Of a stretch of 64,000 nucleotides of DNA, positions 35,173-45,983 are shown piece after piece. Each line of letters starts with the position of its first letter. The first letter of the stretch is position 1. Both the position numbers and the translations under genes were made by a program. This DNA comes from Blakeslea trispora. Lineage: Eukaryota > Mucoromycota > Mucoromycetes > Mucorales > Choanephoraceae. The stretch is from the NCBI GenBank assembly GCA_025331445.1, contig JAIWNE010000006.1, forward strand, positions 186,001 through 250,000, read 5' to 3'. A model generated the notes under the pieces. It did not search any database and was not told the DNA's origin. It saw only the letters and a list, made by a program, of their open reading frames with translations.

Positions 35173-37727
35173 GACACTTGTGGGGCTGTTGAGAGGTGCC
35201 AATGCCAACGACAAGCACTTTTGTAAGACTCCATTTAATTTACTTGGAAAAAAAATAAGCGAGAGAATGAAGCTAAATAAAGCTGTATTAACAGTGGCAG
35301 GTATCCATGACAGCCAAAAAACGATGAAACTAGGAAGAAATATGCACAAGTAAGATGGAATGAAGAGAAAGCACTCAAAGAAGCCCGGGCTAAATGTTCT
35401 CTTCTCAGCGATGTAACAGTCTATTGTCCTTTCATAAGCGATGTCCATTGTGAGATTCATACGGTAAAGAGATCTGTCAAAAACAAGTAAAAAGAAAGAT
35501 CAGAAGAAAAAAAAAATTATTACTAACTGCATAAAAATAGAGTTCTAACGGCGACATAACAAATGTCTATCTTACAGTAAGTGACGAGAATGAATGCAAC
35601 GAATAACAGTCATCTTATTGTACTTTTTTTTGACAATAGGACAAGAGTGAAAATGGCACATTCTGTAAGTGGAATTGGGGAAAAAGAAAAAGAAAGAGAA
35701 GAAACGTTTATGCTTATTGAGTTTTTCCTTTTTTGTATCATAGTCAATGGCTCTTTGATTGGATATAACCAATCTGTTATTCTCTACAGTGGTTCCATTA
35801 TCTCTTTTGTTTCAAGTCACCTTAGTAAGCTTGAATTGCTCTTGCCATTCATATGTATTAATGTTTCTATTTGATAGATTTGTTATATATTCAGGTGGAT
35901 AAACCTTTCTCGAGAGAAGATAATTTTGATGTTGTAAATGTCACATACGCATTCATGTACCTATTTATATCTAATCTGCGAATCACATTAGGTCCTTCAG
36001 AGAGAATCACCCAAAGATTCAAAATACATCACTGTGACCAGTAAGCCTATTGGAAGGGGTGCAGAGTCAGAGATTCTGTTGGCCTATGAATCTAGTGATT
36101 CAAGGCATGAGATTGTCTGCAAATTGTTAAGGAAAGCTGCATGGAAAAAGATAACCAATAGATTGGCGACAGAAACTGAATTCTTGAAAAGGACAAGACA
36201 TGTAGGTTCAATAGGCTATACTTTCCAATTCTATCTATTAATACAAGGCCAACTTGTTAGCCTAATGTTGTGTCTCTTATAGGAAATTGTGCAAATCCCA
36301 AGTCAACATGGTCTGAATGCTGTTTCTTTCCTTTGTAAGTTAGCAGAAAAAAGACAAATCAATAAGCTTACAATCTCATTTCTTTCTTTTTTGCACAGAT
36401 ATGCTGGTGGATCATTATATGAACGTATTAAGAGAAAGGAATATCTTGAAGAAGATGAGGCTTCATTTCTGTTCTTTCAGATCTTACATGGCCTTAAAGT
36501 AGGTGTTGAATGGGTCAATTCGCTTGACTTTTTTTTTTTGCTTATTTCTTGGTACTTTAGTATATTCATAGTCAACGTATTATTCATTGTGGTAAGTACA
36601 AATAACACACAGTATCATCTCTGAGCTGTACTTTATTGACTTTCTTTCTATCAAACGAATCTTGTAGACATTAAAGTAAGAAGATATGAAGCATTACAAA
36701 GCAAAAACATGCCAATAGTAGCTAAAAGCTTTCATTCTTCCTAGGCTGAAAATATCTTTCTGAGCAGTCAAAGTGATAGAACAAGAGCAGTCATTGGTGA
36801 TTTTGGTTTAGCAAAACGCAACAATGGCAATTTATGGGCAGATGAACATTATGGAACATGGAAGTAAGAGACTAGCATAGAATGACAGCTTTTCTTTTGT
36901 AGGCAAGAGTAACATTCTGACTAAAAAAAAAAAAAAACTTAGTAACCATGCACCCGAGATAGTAAACCAAGAACAATATGATGAGCGAATTGATGTTTGG
37001 AGTGCTGGTATTGTGCTTTATCTGATGCTTTCTGGTGATCATCCATTTTTAGAATCATCTGAATTCAGGAATCGACATATCAAAAACTTTGACGAAGTAC
37101 GTGACCGTATTGTCCATAAGGATCCTTTGATGCGAAGAGAGCGTATTAAAGCATGCAGTCCTGAAGGTAAAGTTTTTTCTTTTTTTTTTGGAGTACCAAG
37201 CAATATCTTTTGGTATTCATGACTTTTTCTTAATAGCCCATCATTTAATACTATTGTTGTTAAAAAGAGATTCGAAAGAGAGATGCACTGCTTCTGAGGC
37301 ATTGAAGGACGCTTTCTTTTTGCGCAAAGCAGTAACTGATCAACAAGCATTCTTTCAAGAATATCAAACTTATGTAAGAGAAGACTTCAATAGAGAGAGA
37401 TCGTATTGGTTTGATGAGAAGATCGATGAAACTCAATCTGAGAGAAACAGATGCGAAGTAGAGATGCATCCAGACGACAACGCTGAAGAGGTCGCAACCA
37501 TAATCGAACTTCGTTCTTCTGATTCTGTAAACCCTATCTTTAAAGCTAAGCAAGTTGTCAAATTCGATCCTGAAAGAGAAGACGAGATCTTTAGTCTTGC
37601 CATGAGTGAAAGATATCCAAAGGCAAGCTTTAGAGCTAGCAAGCTGTCAAGTGTCTTGTCGGATAACACAGATGATGATAGCAAGTCCGACAAAGATGAG
37701 CAGGAGTTTTCTGTCTGTGCAGTTTAA
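35173..37727 (+). CDS. FHA-domain Ser/Thr protein kinase (Chk2/Rad53/Cds1-like)
   Basis: Multi-exon. Exons from 35173 give a fragmented FHA (phosphothreonine-binding) domain: KLGRNMH joined by an intron to NDVTVYCPFISDVHCEIHT, then SNGDITNVYLT, DKSENGTF and VNGSLIGYNQSVILYSGSII. The kinase follows: IGRGAESEILLAYE (glycine loop with the third Gly replaced), lysine in EIVCKLLRK, LKYIHSQRIIHCDIKAENIF (catalytic loop HCD, not HRD), GDFGLAKR, HAPEIV and WSAGIVLYLMLSGDHPF. A long charged tail runs to 37727. Domain order is that of DNA-damage checkpoint effector kinases. The HCD loop and missing third glycine are unusual, so activity control may differ. Exon model by eye; start may be earlier. Confidence 0.75.
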
Positions 37728-37908
37728 ATGCATTTGTCAGCTAAAAAAAAAAAAGCAAGAGGATCTTGGGTGTATTTTTTTTTCTCGAATTTATTTAATT
37801 TATATACATTATGGTTTCCAAACAGTTTAAAGTAAAAAGAAAAAAGCATAACACTGTTAGCTCTTCAACTAAACGCGATTGTTCTTTATTTGTCATTGCT
37901 TTAAACAG

Positions 37909-38868
37909 ACTGAATTTGCAGTTGAGATGACTTGTCAGGTAAACTTCATCGCAGCACCCTAACTTAGTCAGCAAGTTAATCTAGCCAGGGTAGTCATGCG
38001 TAAACGATATAACAAACGTCATGAAGGATATACCCGGTAGGAGCAAAATCGCTTGTGGACAGTGGAGAAAAAAATTGACTAACTGACTGACTCTGTCTAT
38101 CCTAGGCGTCGCTTCATTTGACGTTGACCTTAAAGAGAAAAAAGTACTTGTTGAAGGCACAGGTAAAGCATAAACAGACTAACAAGAAGAAAGAAAAAAA
38201 ATGAGGTGGACTAAAATTCAACATGTTCTCAAGCACCACCTTCTATGGTATCCAAGGCATTAAAAGCTACAGGCCGAACAGTCATTGTTCGCGGACAAGG
38301 AGTTCCAGATGGTCAAGGCCATTCTGGTGCTGCAGTCTGTATTTTTGATTGTTATGGTACAGATCCAACTGCCAAAGTACCTACAGGAAAGTCAGGTTTA
38401 GCACGCTTTGTACAGGTAGACAACGATACATGCTTGATTGACCTGACGATCGAAGGTCTCTCACCTGGCAAACATGGTGTACATATTCATGAATCAGGCG
38501 ACATTTCAGAAGGATGGCGATCGACTGGTGATCACTACAATCCTACTGAAGTATCTCATGGTGATGGTGTACAAGATGGTCATTTAGGTGACTTGGGCAA
38601 TATTGAAGTGGATCAGAATGGCTGGGGAGACCTAGTGGTTGAAAGTAACCGTATCAAAGTGTGGGATATTATTGGAAGAAGTATGGTGGTAACAGAAAGA
38701 GAAGACGACTTGAAGAGTACCACAAAAGATGGCAATAGTGGCAATGGCATCTTGTGTGGTATTATTGCCCGTAGTGCTGGTGCTTTTGAGAATACTAAAC
38801 TAGTGTGTGCTTGTAATGGTAATACATTATGGGAAGAAGCTCGTTTGGTAGAGAAAGAAGCTAAATAA
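37909..38868 (+). CDS. CCS1: Copper chaperone for Cu/Zn superoxide dismutase
   Basis: CCS1 delivers copper to Sod1 and forms its disulfide, in cytosol and mitochondrial intermembrane space. Small exons assemble domain 1: TEFAVEMTCQ, intron, SCVNDITNVMKDIPG, intron, VASFDVDLKEKKVLVEGT. This gives the Atx1-type MTCxSC copper site, split by an intron. Domain 2 is SOD-like (TVIVRGQGVP, GKHGVHIHESGDISEGW, TGDHYNPTEVSHG). Domain 3 has the CxC motif in LVCACNGNTLWEEARL, close to the yeast Ccs1 end. The first coding exon, upstream of the acceptor at 37908, was not resolved: the ATG at 37811 does not join in phase. Family call firm. Confidence 0.88.
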
Positions 38869-39631
38869 ATAACGATTGACTGTATATGTTTATTAAAATA
38901 AACACGTCTTTCTTTGACTCACTGCTATTGAATCTTAAGATATCCATTATGCAAAGCTGAATGTTCATGCTGTCAAGGTCCAATGTAACTTGCAGCTTAA
39001 ATATTCACTAAAGACTTAGTTTGAGTGGAGTAGTGATTTCAAGTATAAATCGAAAACAAAATGAAAGAGAGAACCTTTAGCGCTTGCATTTACGATTGGC
39101 GCTTCGAGAGAGATACCTCAGAATATGTATGCTTAATACACAGATAGACATGCACTATGGATTGATAGCATTTTATGCAATTACACTATTCTACTTATAA
39201 TGGTCATAATCACGAATGGAAATCAAGTTTATAGCAGAAAACGACGAGCGCGTTCTTTGTTACCACGGTTCTTTTATAAAGCCAAAACTAACAGGTAAAA
39301 GACAGAATTCAGAAAGAGATCAACTACAAGATAGGACCACTTTAAATGCACAGTAAATCAAAGTAGGGGAACAATCAAGATTCTCTTTTTTTTTACTTTT
39401 ATGCGCCGATTGGATTTTCATGCACCAACCATGATTTTAGGCATTGTACGACTAATCTAATCTATACTCATGAAAGGTGTATATACAGTGTGTTTTGAAA
39501 TGCTATATTTTTTTTGTTATTTATCTAGTTTCTCTCACATTTACTTATCTTGAAATGATTTACTTTTTGTTTTGTTTTCCTTTCTTTTATTCTTTCCCCT
39601 TCTTTCTTGGTTTAAACAAATATATCTTCAT
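38869..39631. other. Intergenic
   Basis: About 760 bp with no recognisable gene. A T-rich stretch just before 39632 is the likely allantoinase promoter region. Confidence 0.5.
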
Positions 39632-41190
39632 ATGGCTACCTCTTTGCAACGTCAATATTTGCTTATCAAAGCACCAGCAGCTATCCTCTCTCCGGAGCAC
39701 AAGCAAGCCCCTGCTGAAGTCCTCATCGATGAAACAACTGGAAAAATTGTCGAAATAGCACTTGATGGTAACAAATGTATTTCTGTAGCAAACGAAACAG
39801 AAATAAAGGTAATTCAGTTGGATCGAGATCAACTACTTATGCCTGGTTTAGTGGACGCTCATGGTAAATAAGAGAGAGAGAGAGAACAACGGACAATTTG
39901 AAACAAAAAAAAAGAAAACTTACATCATATCACCTTAGTACATCTGAATGAGCCTGGACGTACAGAATGGGAAGGTTTTGAGACAGGCACAAAAGCTGCT
40001 GCTGCAGGTGGTATTACAACAGTCATTGATATGCCTTTAAACGCAATTCCTCCCACTACTACTGTGGAAAATTTTGATATCAAGTTGAAGGCTGCTCAGG
40101 GTCAGTGTCATGTAGATGTTGGATTTTGGGGTGGTGTTGTGCCTGACAATGCAAGTGAGTTGCCTGGTTTAATAGGAAAAGGTGTGCGCGGTTTCAAGTG
40201 CTTTTTAATTGAAAGTGGAGTTGATGAATTTCCTTGCGTGAATGAAGCTGATGTCCGCTTAGCCATGGATCAAATGATCAACTCAGACTGTGTTTTGTTG
40301 TTTCACGCCGAGATGGATAGTTGCAATAGAGCACAAGTCGAGCAAACACAAGATCCTCGCACTTACGCTAGTTTCTTACACTCCCGTCCACAATCACTCG
40401 AGACAGATGCAATTGATATGATCATTCGACTCACAAAAGAATACCATACACAAGGAAAGCCAGTCAAGACACATATCGTACACCTCTCTGCTGCAACTGC
40501 TGTTCCTGCCATTCGTGAAGCAAAGGCTTCAGGTGCCCCTTTGACTGTCGAGACATGCTTTCACTATCTCAACTTTGACGCGGAGACTATTGAAGATGGT
40601 GCAACTCACTATAAATGCTGTCCTCCTATTCGTGAAGCATCTAATCGTGAACTGTTATGGGATGCGCTTTTAGATGGGGCAATTGATTATGTCGTCAGTG
40701 ACCATTCTCCATGCACAGCTAACTTGAAAAAGCAAGATACAGGCGACTTTGGCCAAGCTTGGGGTGGCATTGCCAGTGTTCAGTTTGGATTGCCTGTCTT
40801 ATGGACTGAGGGTCGTAAGAGAGGAGTCAGGTAAGTTACAAAACATACTTGTATCCGAGAATTCTTTGATGTCTAATACTATGTTTGCGTCATAGACTGC
40901 AAGACATTGTTAGATGGTTGAGTTCAGTGCCTGCTAAACGTACCAATCTAAATCACAAGAAAGGTGAAATACGTTTAGGCAATGATGCTGATCTAGTCAT
41001 TTGGCGACCTGATTCCGCTTTTGATATCCAGGTTTCTAATGTTCATTTCAAAAACAAGCTATCGCCTTATGTTGGTAAATCGTTTTATGGTGTTGTTGAT
41101 CAAACCATCGTTCGTGGTCAGACTGTCTATGAAAGACAATCTTTAGAGTTGTTTGCAAAGACACCTGTTGGACAGCCACTGCTTAACTAG
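39632..41190 (+). CDS. DAL1: Allantoinase
   Basis: Hydrolyses allantoin to allantoate in purine-nitrogen breakdown. Three exons. Start ATG 39632 (MATSLQRQYLLIKAPAA). Amidohydrolase metal ligands are present: LVDAH joined across an intron to VHLNEPGRTEWEGF (HxH), RGFKCFLIES (carboxylated Lys), LLFHAEMD, THIVHLSAAT, ETCFHYLNF and YVVSDHSPC (Asp). A second intron after GRKRGVR leads to LQDIVRWLSSVPAKRTNL and the C-terminal GNDADLVIWRPDS. Length and motifs match cyclic amidohydrolases of allantoinase type. No other purine-degradation gene is visible nearby. Confidence 0.93.
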
Positions 41191-41778
41191 AGAAAGAGTT
41201 AGAAATGAATTATACACCATAGGCTTGTCTTGATTTATTCACAACAAAAGACGGTACAAAGAAACAATCGTACCTATATGTCTTGACCTGATGAAATATA
41301 TTTACAAATGTAGCTGATTATATTATACGTTTTGCATTCAATCCAGTCAGACTTGTTTATTTTGACTGTATTGATATTGTCTTTTTGATTGTTAGTGGGA
41401 GATTATTGTCAAACATTAGCTTGAAACGATTATTTAAAGTACTTTACCAAAAACAATTAAGTCAGCTCAACGAAACTGGCTTTAAGTTTCAACCAGTGAA
41501 TCTATTGTAATATGAAAGAAATAACATACATCAATAGTGACTAGCCATCTCTCTTATGATTCATTTCCAAAGAAAACCTAGATCTATTTGTTTTTTTTTG
41601 TATATGGTTGTCTATCCGAAGACTCTACTGATTTTAGCATAAGAGATTAATTGTTTAAGATGGGAACAAATACGCATTGTTTCAGAATACAGTTTTCTTA
41701 GCATTAAATTGAATATTGTTTTCTTTATTTCAAAAAAAAAAAAGAGTCAAGTGTAGGAAATTAACGTTAATGTTGACT
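41191..41778. other. Intergenic between convergent genes
   Basis: 3' flanks of allantoinase and of the basic-tailed protein. AT-rich; no gene recognised. Confidence 0.55.
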
Positions 41779-43169
41779 TCATTTGTTCCCTTTTTTCTTG
41801 TCGTCTGGTCTCTTTGATCTTTTTTTTACTGGCGCTTGTTTCTGTTCGTTTTTTCTTTTGTTCATGTTTGCAATACGCTGAGATCTTCGAGGTGCACTCT
41901 CGTCTGATTTTCCTGCTCTCTTTCCTTTTTCTGCTTTCTTTGCTTTTGCTGTTTCTTCTGCTCTTTCTGCTCTTTCTGCTACTGCTGGTTGTTCTGATCT
42001 TTCTGCTACCTCTGATTTTCTGCTCTTTCTACTCCCTTTCCTTTTTCTGCTCTGCCTGCTCTTTCTACTCTTTCTACTCCCTTTCCTTTTTCTGCTTTCT
42101 TTGCTTTTACTGTTTCTTCTGTCTCTTCTGTTTCTTCTGCTCTTTCTACTACCTCTGATCGTTCTGGTCTTTCTGCTACCTGTGATCTTTCTGCTTCTTC
42201 TTGAACTTCCTCTAGGACAAGTGGGTGATCTGAATGAATCATTGTCCTGACAGTAATGACAATAGGAATGGTTTGAGCGTGTGAGGAACAGATCAGTTCT
42301 TGAGACTCAGGACGAAGTTCCCTTTGAGAACGTGTTCTAAGGAGAGAAGATGGATTGATGGAAGGAGCTATGTGTGTTTCGGTTGATTCAGGAAGAGACG
42401 CCACATTTGTTTCAGTGGGAGATAACGGGTGAACGCTGGTGGAATCGGTTGGGTTATTCACAGAAGGAGAAGAGAAATGGACGGCTGGATCAAAAACAGC
42501 AGCAGCATCAGCATCAGCATCAGCAGTCTCAACGAAAGTAGGAGAAGGACTCGGTCTATCATCTAAAATACTAAATGGTTCTTCCTCTATCACCTGAAAT
42601 TCCTTGTTTTCTTTATCATCTGAAGGTGAGCGTCTACGGCGAGGTGAATCAAAGAATCCAGCCGTAGATGAGACCATACGAAGAGGTGGGTTGGAAGGTC
42701 CAGCCGTAGGTGAGTCATTGCGAGTAGTTGAGTTCGAGGATTCATCCGTAGGTGGAAGCAGGACAAAGTGATCTTGAGTTTCTTGAGATTCATTCCATCG
42801 AGTAAGTTGTTGTTCAGTATCATTTTGAAGAAACCAGATACGATCAGAGATAGGTACCTGAGAAGTCAAGACATCCATTTCGTCCACAAAAAGAGCATCA
42901 ATTTCAATTTCGGGGTTACAAGAGAAAGTGAGAGCAGCTTGGTTCAGTAGACCGTATATGTTCACACGAGCACCTTCTCTGGGTTGAGTTGGTTGATTGA
43001 AGTGAGGTAATACGTTATTCAGAAGCTCCGGAGTTATTAAAACAACACAAAAGTTGCCACATTCAAGCAATACATGGTATAGAAACAGTTCCCGACCATT
43101 TGTGATCATACGGCCTAAGCGACGAGGAATAAGCAGGCCAAATTTGATGGAGCGACTAGTAGGTACCAT
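41779..43169 (-). CDS. Unrecognised protein with charged repeat tail, interrupted by a frameshift
   Basis: The minus-strand frame opens MVPTSRSIKFGLLIPRRLG at 43169 and runs 387 codons to a stop at 42006. Residues about 18-100 (ELFLYHVLLECGNFCVVLIT ... ARVNIYGLLNQ) look like a compact beta-rich domain, perhaps an OB fold, without a firm match. A Ser/Pro/Asp-rich middle follows, then repeats such as RAEKGKGVER. Just before the stop the repeat shifts frame, and the next frame stays open for about 80 more codons. It continues the repeat, reaches APRRSQRIANMNKR and a lysine-rich end, and stops at 41779. One A missing from an A-run near 42017 explains this. The tail looks like a nuclear basic region. 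Function unknown. Confidence 0.6.
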
Positions 43170-44204
43170 TTATAAAGAAGCAAAAGAGAATTACGCTGTA
43201 GAGAAAGTTAAAAAAAAAGGGGAGAGGTTGCTCTTCATATTTATATAATCCTTTTTGTTATTTGTCTCTTTCATTGTCTATGATCTGTTGGCTTTTTCAT
43301 TATATGAAGTACTAAAGGTTTCATTCAATAAGCAATCTAAAATTAACTTTAATAAGAGACCATTAAAAAGCATATTGTTTTTCTTCTAAAAAGAGAGAAG
43401 GAAAATAAGCTTAGACATTTGATAGTTATACTTTGATTGTTGGCTTCTTTCTAAGAACATGCTTCTGAATAAAAGAAAGAAAACAGGCCAAGCTTTAATA
43501 GGGTAAGAGAACCTACTGAATTAGTTTTTCGTTAAGACTAAATTATCATTGACCAGTCCTTTGGTTTATAAGCATACTATCTTTGAATGACTTGAATATT
43601 GGCTTCCTCATGTTACTCAAATCAAAGAAGTGTATTTATATCATCACATTTTCTTTGTCTTTTTTTTCGTAATTTTTATACACCTATTTTCTTGCAAGAA
43701 CTATTTAATTAAGATAATGGATAATGAGCCATTCGTTGTGATGAGCAGTGTGCTCAGGTAAAGCAAATCAGTGAATTATATTCAAAACTATTTTTCAACT
43801 GAATGATTTGTTGTCTATGACAAAAGTCCAATGGGCTCGCCAGATAGCCAAGGCCGTGGTGGTGCATAAATAATGGAGTTGGGAGCGGAAATCGTACTCA
43901 ACCGTATCCAGATAAGGAAGACTCACAGTACATCAGCAGACTGAAATTCTCAGTATAGCCATCAGAAGAGAGAAAGCCTCTGTACAGATACGCTATTCAC
44001 TGAGTAGATAGTTACTCATCTCCACTGAAAGTTGGCAGGATTGGCAAGAGGGGTCAGTGTTATGTCAATATTCTGTTCTGCAAATACAAGCATTCTGCTT
44101 TTTGCTCAAGGACTATTCAATCTCCGTTTGTATAGTGTCAAGTGCCGATTAAAAATACCACAATTTGGCTAAAAATGCATTGACAAATGGTTTATAAGTG
44201 CTCT
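43170..44204. other. Intergenic, with a possible tiny two-exon gene
   Basis: Mostly AT-rich. An ATG at about 43718 begins MDNEPFVVMSSVL, followed by a GTAAAG donor and an AAAAG acceptor, then SPMGSPDSQGRGGA and a stop near 43870. This could be a 27-residue protein or the stump of a gene cut by an insertion. Low confidence. Confidence 0.25.
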
Positions 44205-44470
44205 TCCTGCAGGCCATAGATCCTCACATGGCTAGCCTGCCTTAGGGGCGTCAACCGCTGGATGAGGTCAAAGGGCTTTCGGGCCCCCGAGGAACTCACG
44301 CGTCGTCGCAGATATGCACGCTCAAACCACTGGCTTGTCTAGGAGTGACAATGCTGATGCAACACGGCAAAGGAGTGTACTCCCTCATTTGGTGCACGAT
44401 TCCGTTAAGGCCAATTTTTTGAACCTGGGTGGTTTCTTTTCGGAGAAACCATCCTTCTTTTTTTTTTTTT
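44205..44470 (+). other. GC-rich tract ending in hairpin plus T-run
   Basis: Base composition is visibly richer in G and C than both flanks. It ends in GGTGGTTTCT TTTCGG AGAAACCATCC (about 44429-44454), a ten-pair hairpin, followed by a run of T. No tRNA or rRNA could be recognised. The T-run is exactly where the duplicated 624-bp block begins. Confidence 0.5.
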
Positions 44471-45094
44471 ACAAGACAAACTTTTATTATGAAAAAGAAA
44501 ATGAAGATGAAAAAAGAACAAACTTGAAAAACTGGTGTTGCTTGAGCGTAAACAAAGTATGAACACTTGGCATCCCAAAGTACAAGTTTTGCGGGCAGTT
44601 TTCGTATTTGAGACTGATCGCATTCGAATTCTCTACAGAGTGCAGATGTCGTCTTTTCTTTTTGGACTTTCTTTGACTTTACTCTTTGTCAATATAACTT
44701 CAAACGAGTCATACAATCGTCTCTCCTTCCATTCAACAACGCAACCAGCAAAAAAAATAACTGACTGATCGAGAACATGACATTGTTACTGGCGCTTTTA
44801 TGTATCGAAGCAGCACTCGCCAGATTGCTCGAGATCTCAACATACCTAAAGGCACTTTTCAGTCCGGAAAGGACTCCATTATAGTATGAGGCTGTCTTTA
44901 CACAAATGGTTTGAGCCTGTTGATGTTACAAAAGGGCATTATAGATCAGGACACTTGAGTATAGGCCTACCGAAGTCTTGGCTCGGATTCGACTGAAAAA
45001 CTTGCAGAGCATTCTCAAACGACATGCAGATCGTTGCGAGAGCGAGGTCAACAATTTGGCAAAGTCAGAGAAGAGGTTTTGAAGGATAAGTGAA
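44471..45094 (-). repeat. Duplicated 624-bp block, copy 1
   Basis: Identical in register to 55484-56107 (constant offset 11013, no indel seen). Read on the minus strand it ends CATAATAAAAGTTTGTCTTG followed by a run of A, that is, a poly(A) signal about 15 bases before an A-tail. Within it, plus-strand pieces STRQIARDLNIPKGTFQS and SIIV-GCLYTNGLS resemble a Tc1 transposase with an internal deletion. The similarity between the two loci resumes weakly to about 45136. Confidence 0.85.
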
Positions 45095-45136
45095 CTTTGA
45101 GGAGCCAAATCGACAATTTTCAATTACGAAGACAGT

Positions 45137-45983
45137 AGAGGTCTTGCAGCAAGAAATAAAGGATAGAACTGAGCCATTCCGATAAGGTCAAATGCTTCTT
45201 TCAGGTTGAGTTTAATTTCTAAAAGTGAAACTAGTCCCACTTGACTCGTATCGTTCTAGTTTCTTTTTTAAGGACATGCTCAGATAGTTTTACCTTGTTT
45301 AATTTTATTTTTCATAAATCAGTTTTTTTTGTAAGTACTGCAGATGCTTTGGAACAAATGATAGTCTTAGTATCATGTCAACACTCATTGTACTATAGTT
45401 AATATTTTCAGATAAATTTCGAGAACAAAGCCTTTGAAAGTATCATGGGTCGAATTCCTTCTACCTGGTGAAGGTTCTGCTTTCAATTTTTGAGAAGAAT
45501 TTTGTGAAATGCTTCTTTCGCTACTATAAGAGCTATATTCTCATTTTGCCTCCTCTCAGAAGGTAGTTTGCAGATAGAAAAATAATACAGCGCGAAATAG
45601 GAGACAACATGAATGTCGCCTTATGTACTTATTCCTTTACAGTACATAAGAAAGTACTTAGATATATTTCTTCATCAAGCTTTGTCTTCCTTGCTTTGAC
45701 ATTTAAAGGACTTTAAATAAAACCGGACTTGCTCCTCTAAAAAAAAACTGTGTTCCTTTGGCTGACCAATTGGGGTTCAGAAAAGTGACCGATCGATATT
45801 CGGAAAAGCGAAGTATTGTAAACATAAAAAAAAAGGTGGTTCGAGGTTTATTTTTTTTACCCTTCTCTCTCTTACCTTCCCCCCCCCCCTCTCTCTCTCT
45901 CTTTTTTTCTTCACTATATTAAACTAGTTTTCTTTCTTCGCAAAACAAGAGCATATCCATTGAGAGATTGAATAGTGTCACTT
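45137..45983. other. Intergenic upstream of COX15
   Basis: No gene recognised. A pyrimidine tract with C12 and CT repeats at about 45862-45913 stands some 75-120 bp before the COX15 start and is the likely promoter element. Confidence 0.5.

Noticed and set aside
35155..35460. Minus-strand 101-codon frame with hydrophobic segments, like a small membrane protein
   Set aside because: The plus strand of the same DNA splices into an FHA domain (NDVTVYCPFISDVHCEIHT) that continues into the downstream kinase, so the minus frame is a shadow.
41814..42158. Leu/Phe-rich 114-codon plus-strand frame
   Set aside because: Antisense of the charged repeat tail of the minus-strand protein; low complexity only.
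44205..44470. tRNA or 5S-like gene in the GC-rich tract
   Set aside because: No cloverleaf, no acceptable A/B box pair and no recognisable rRNA sequence.
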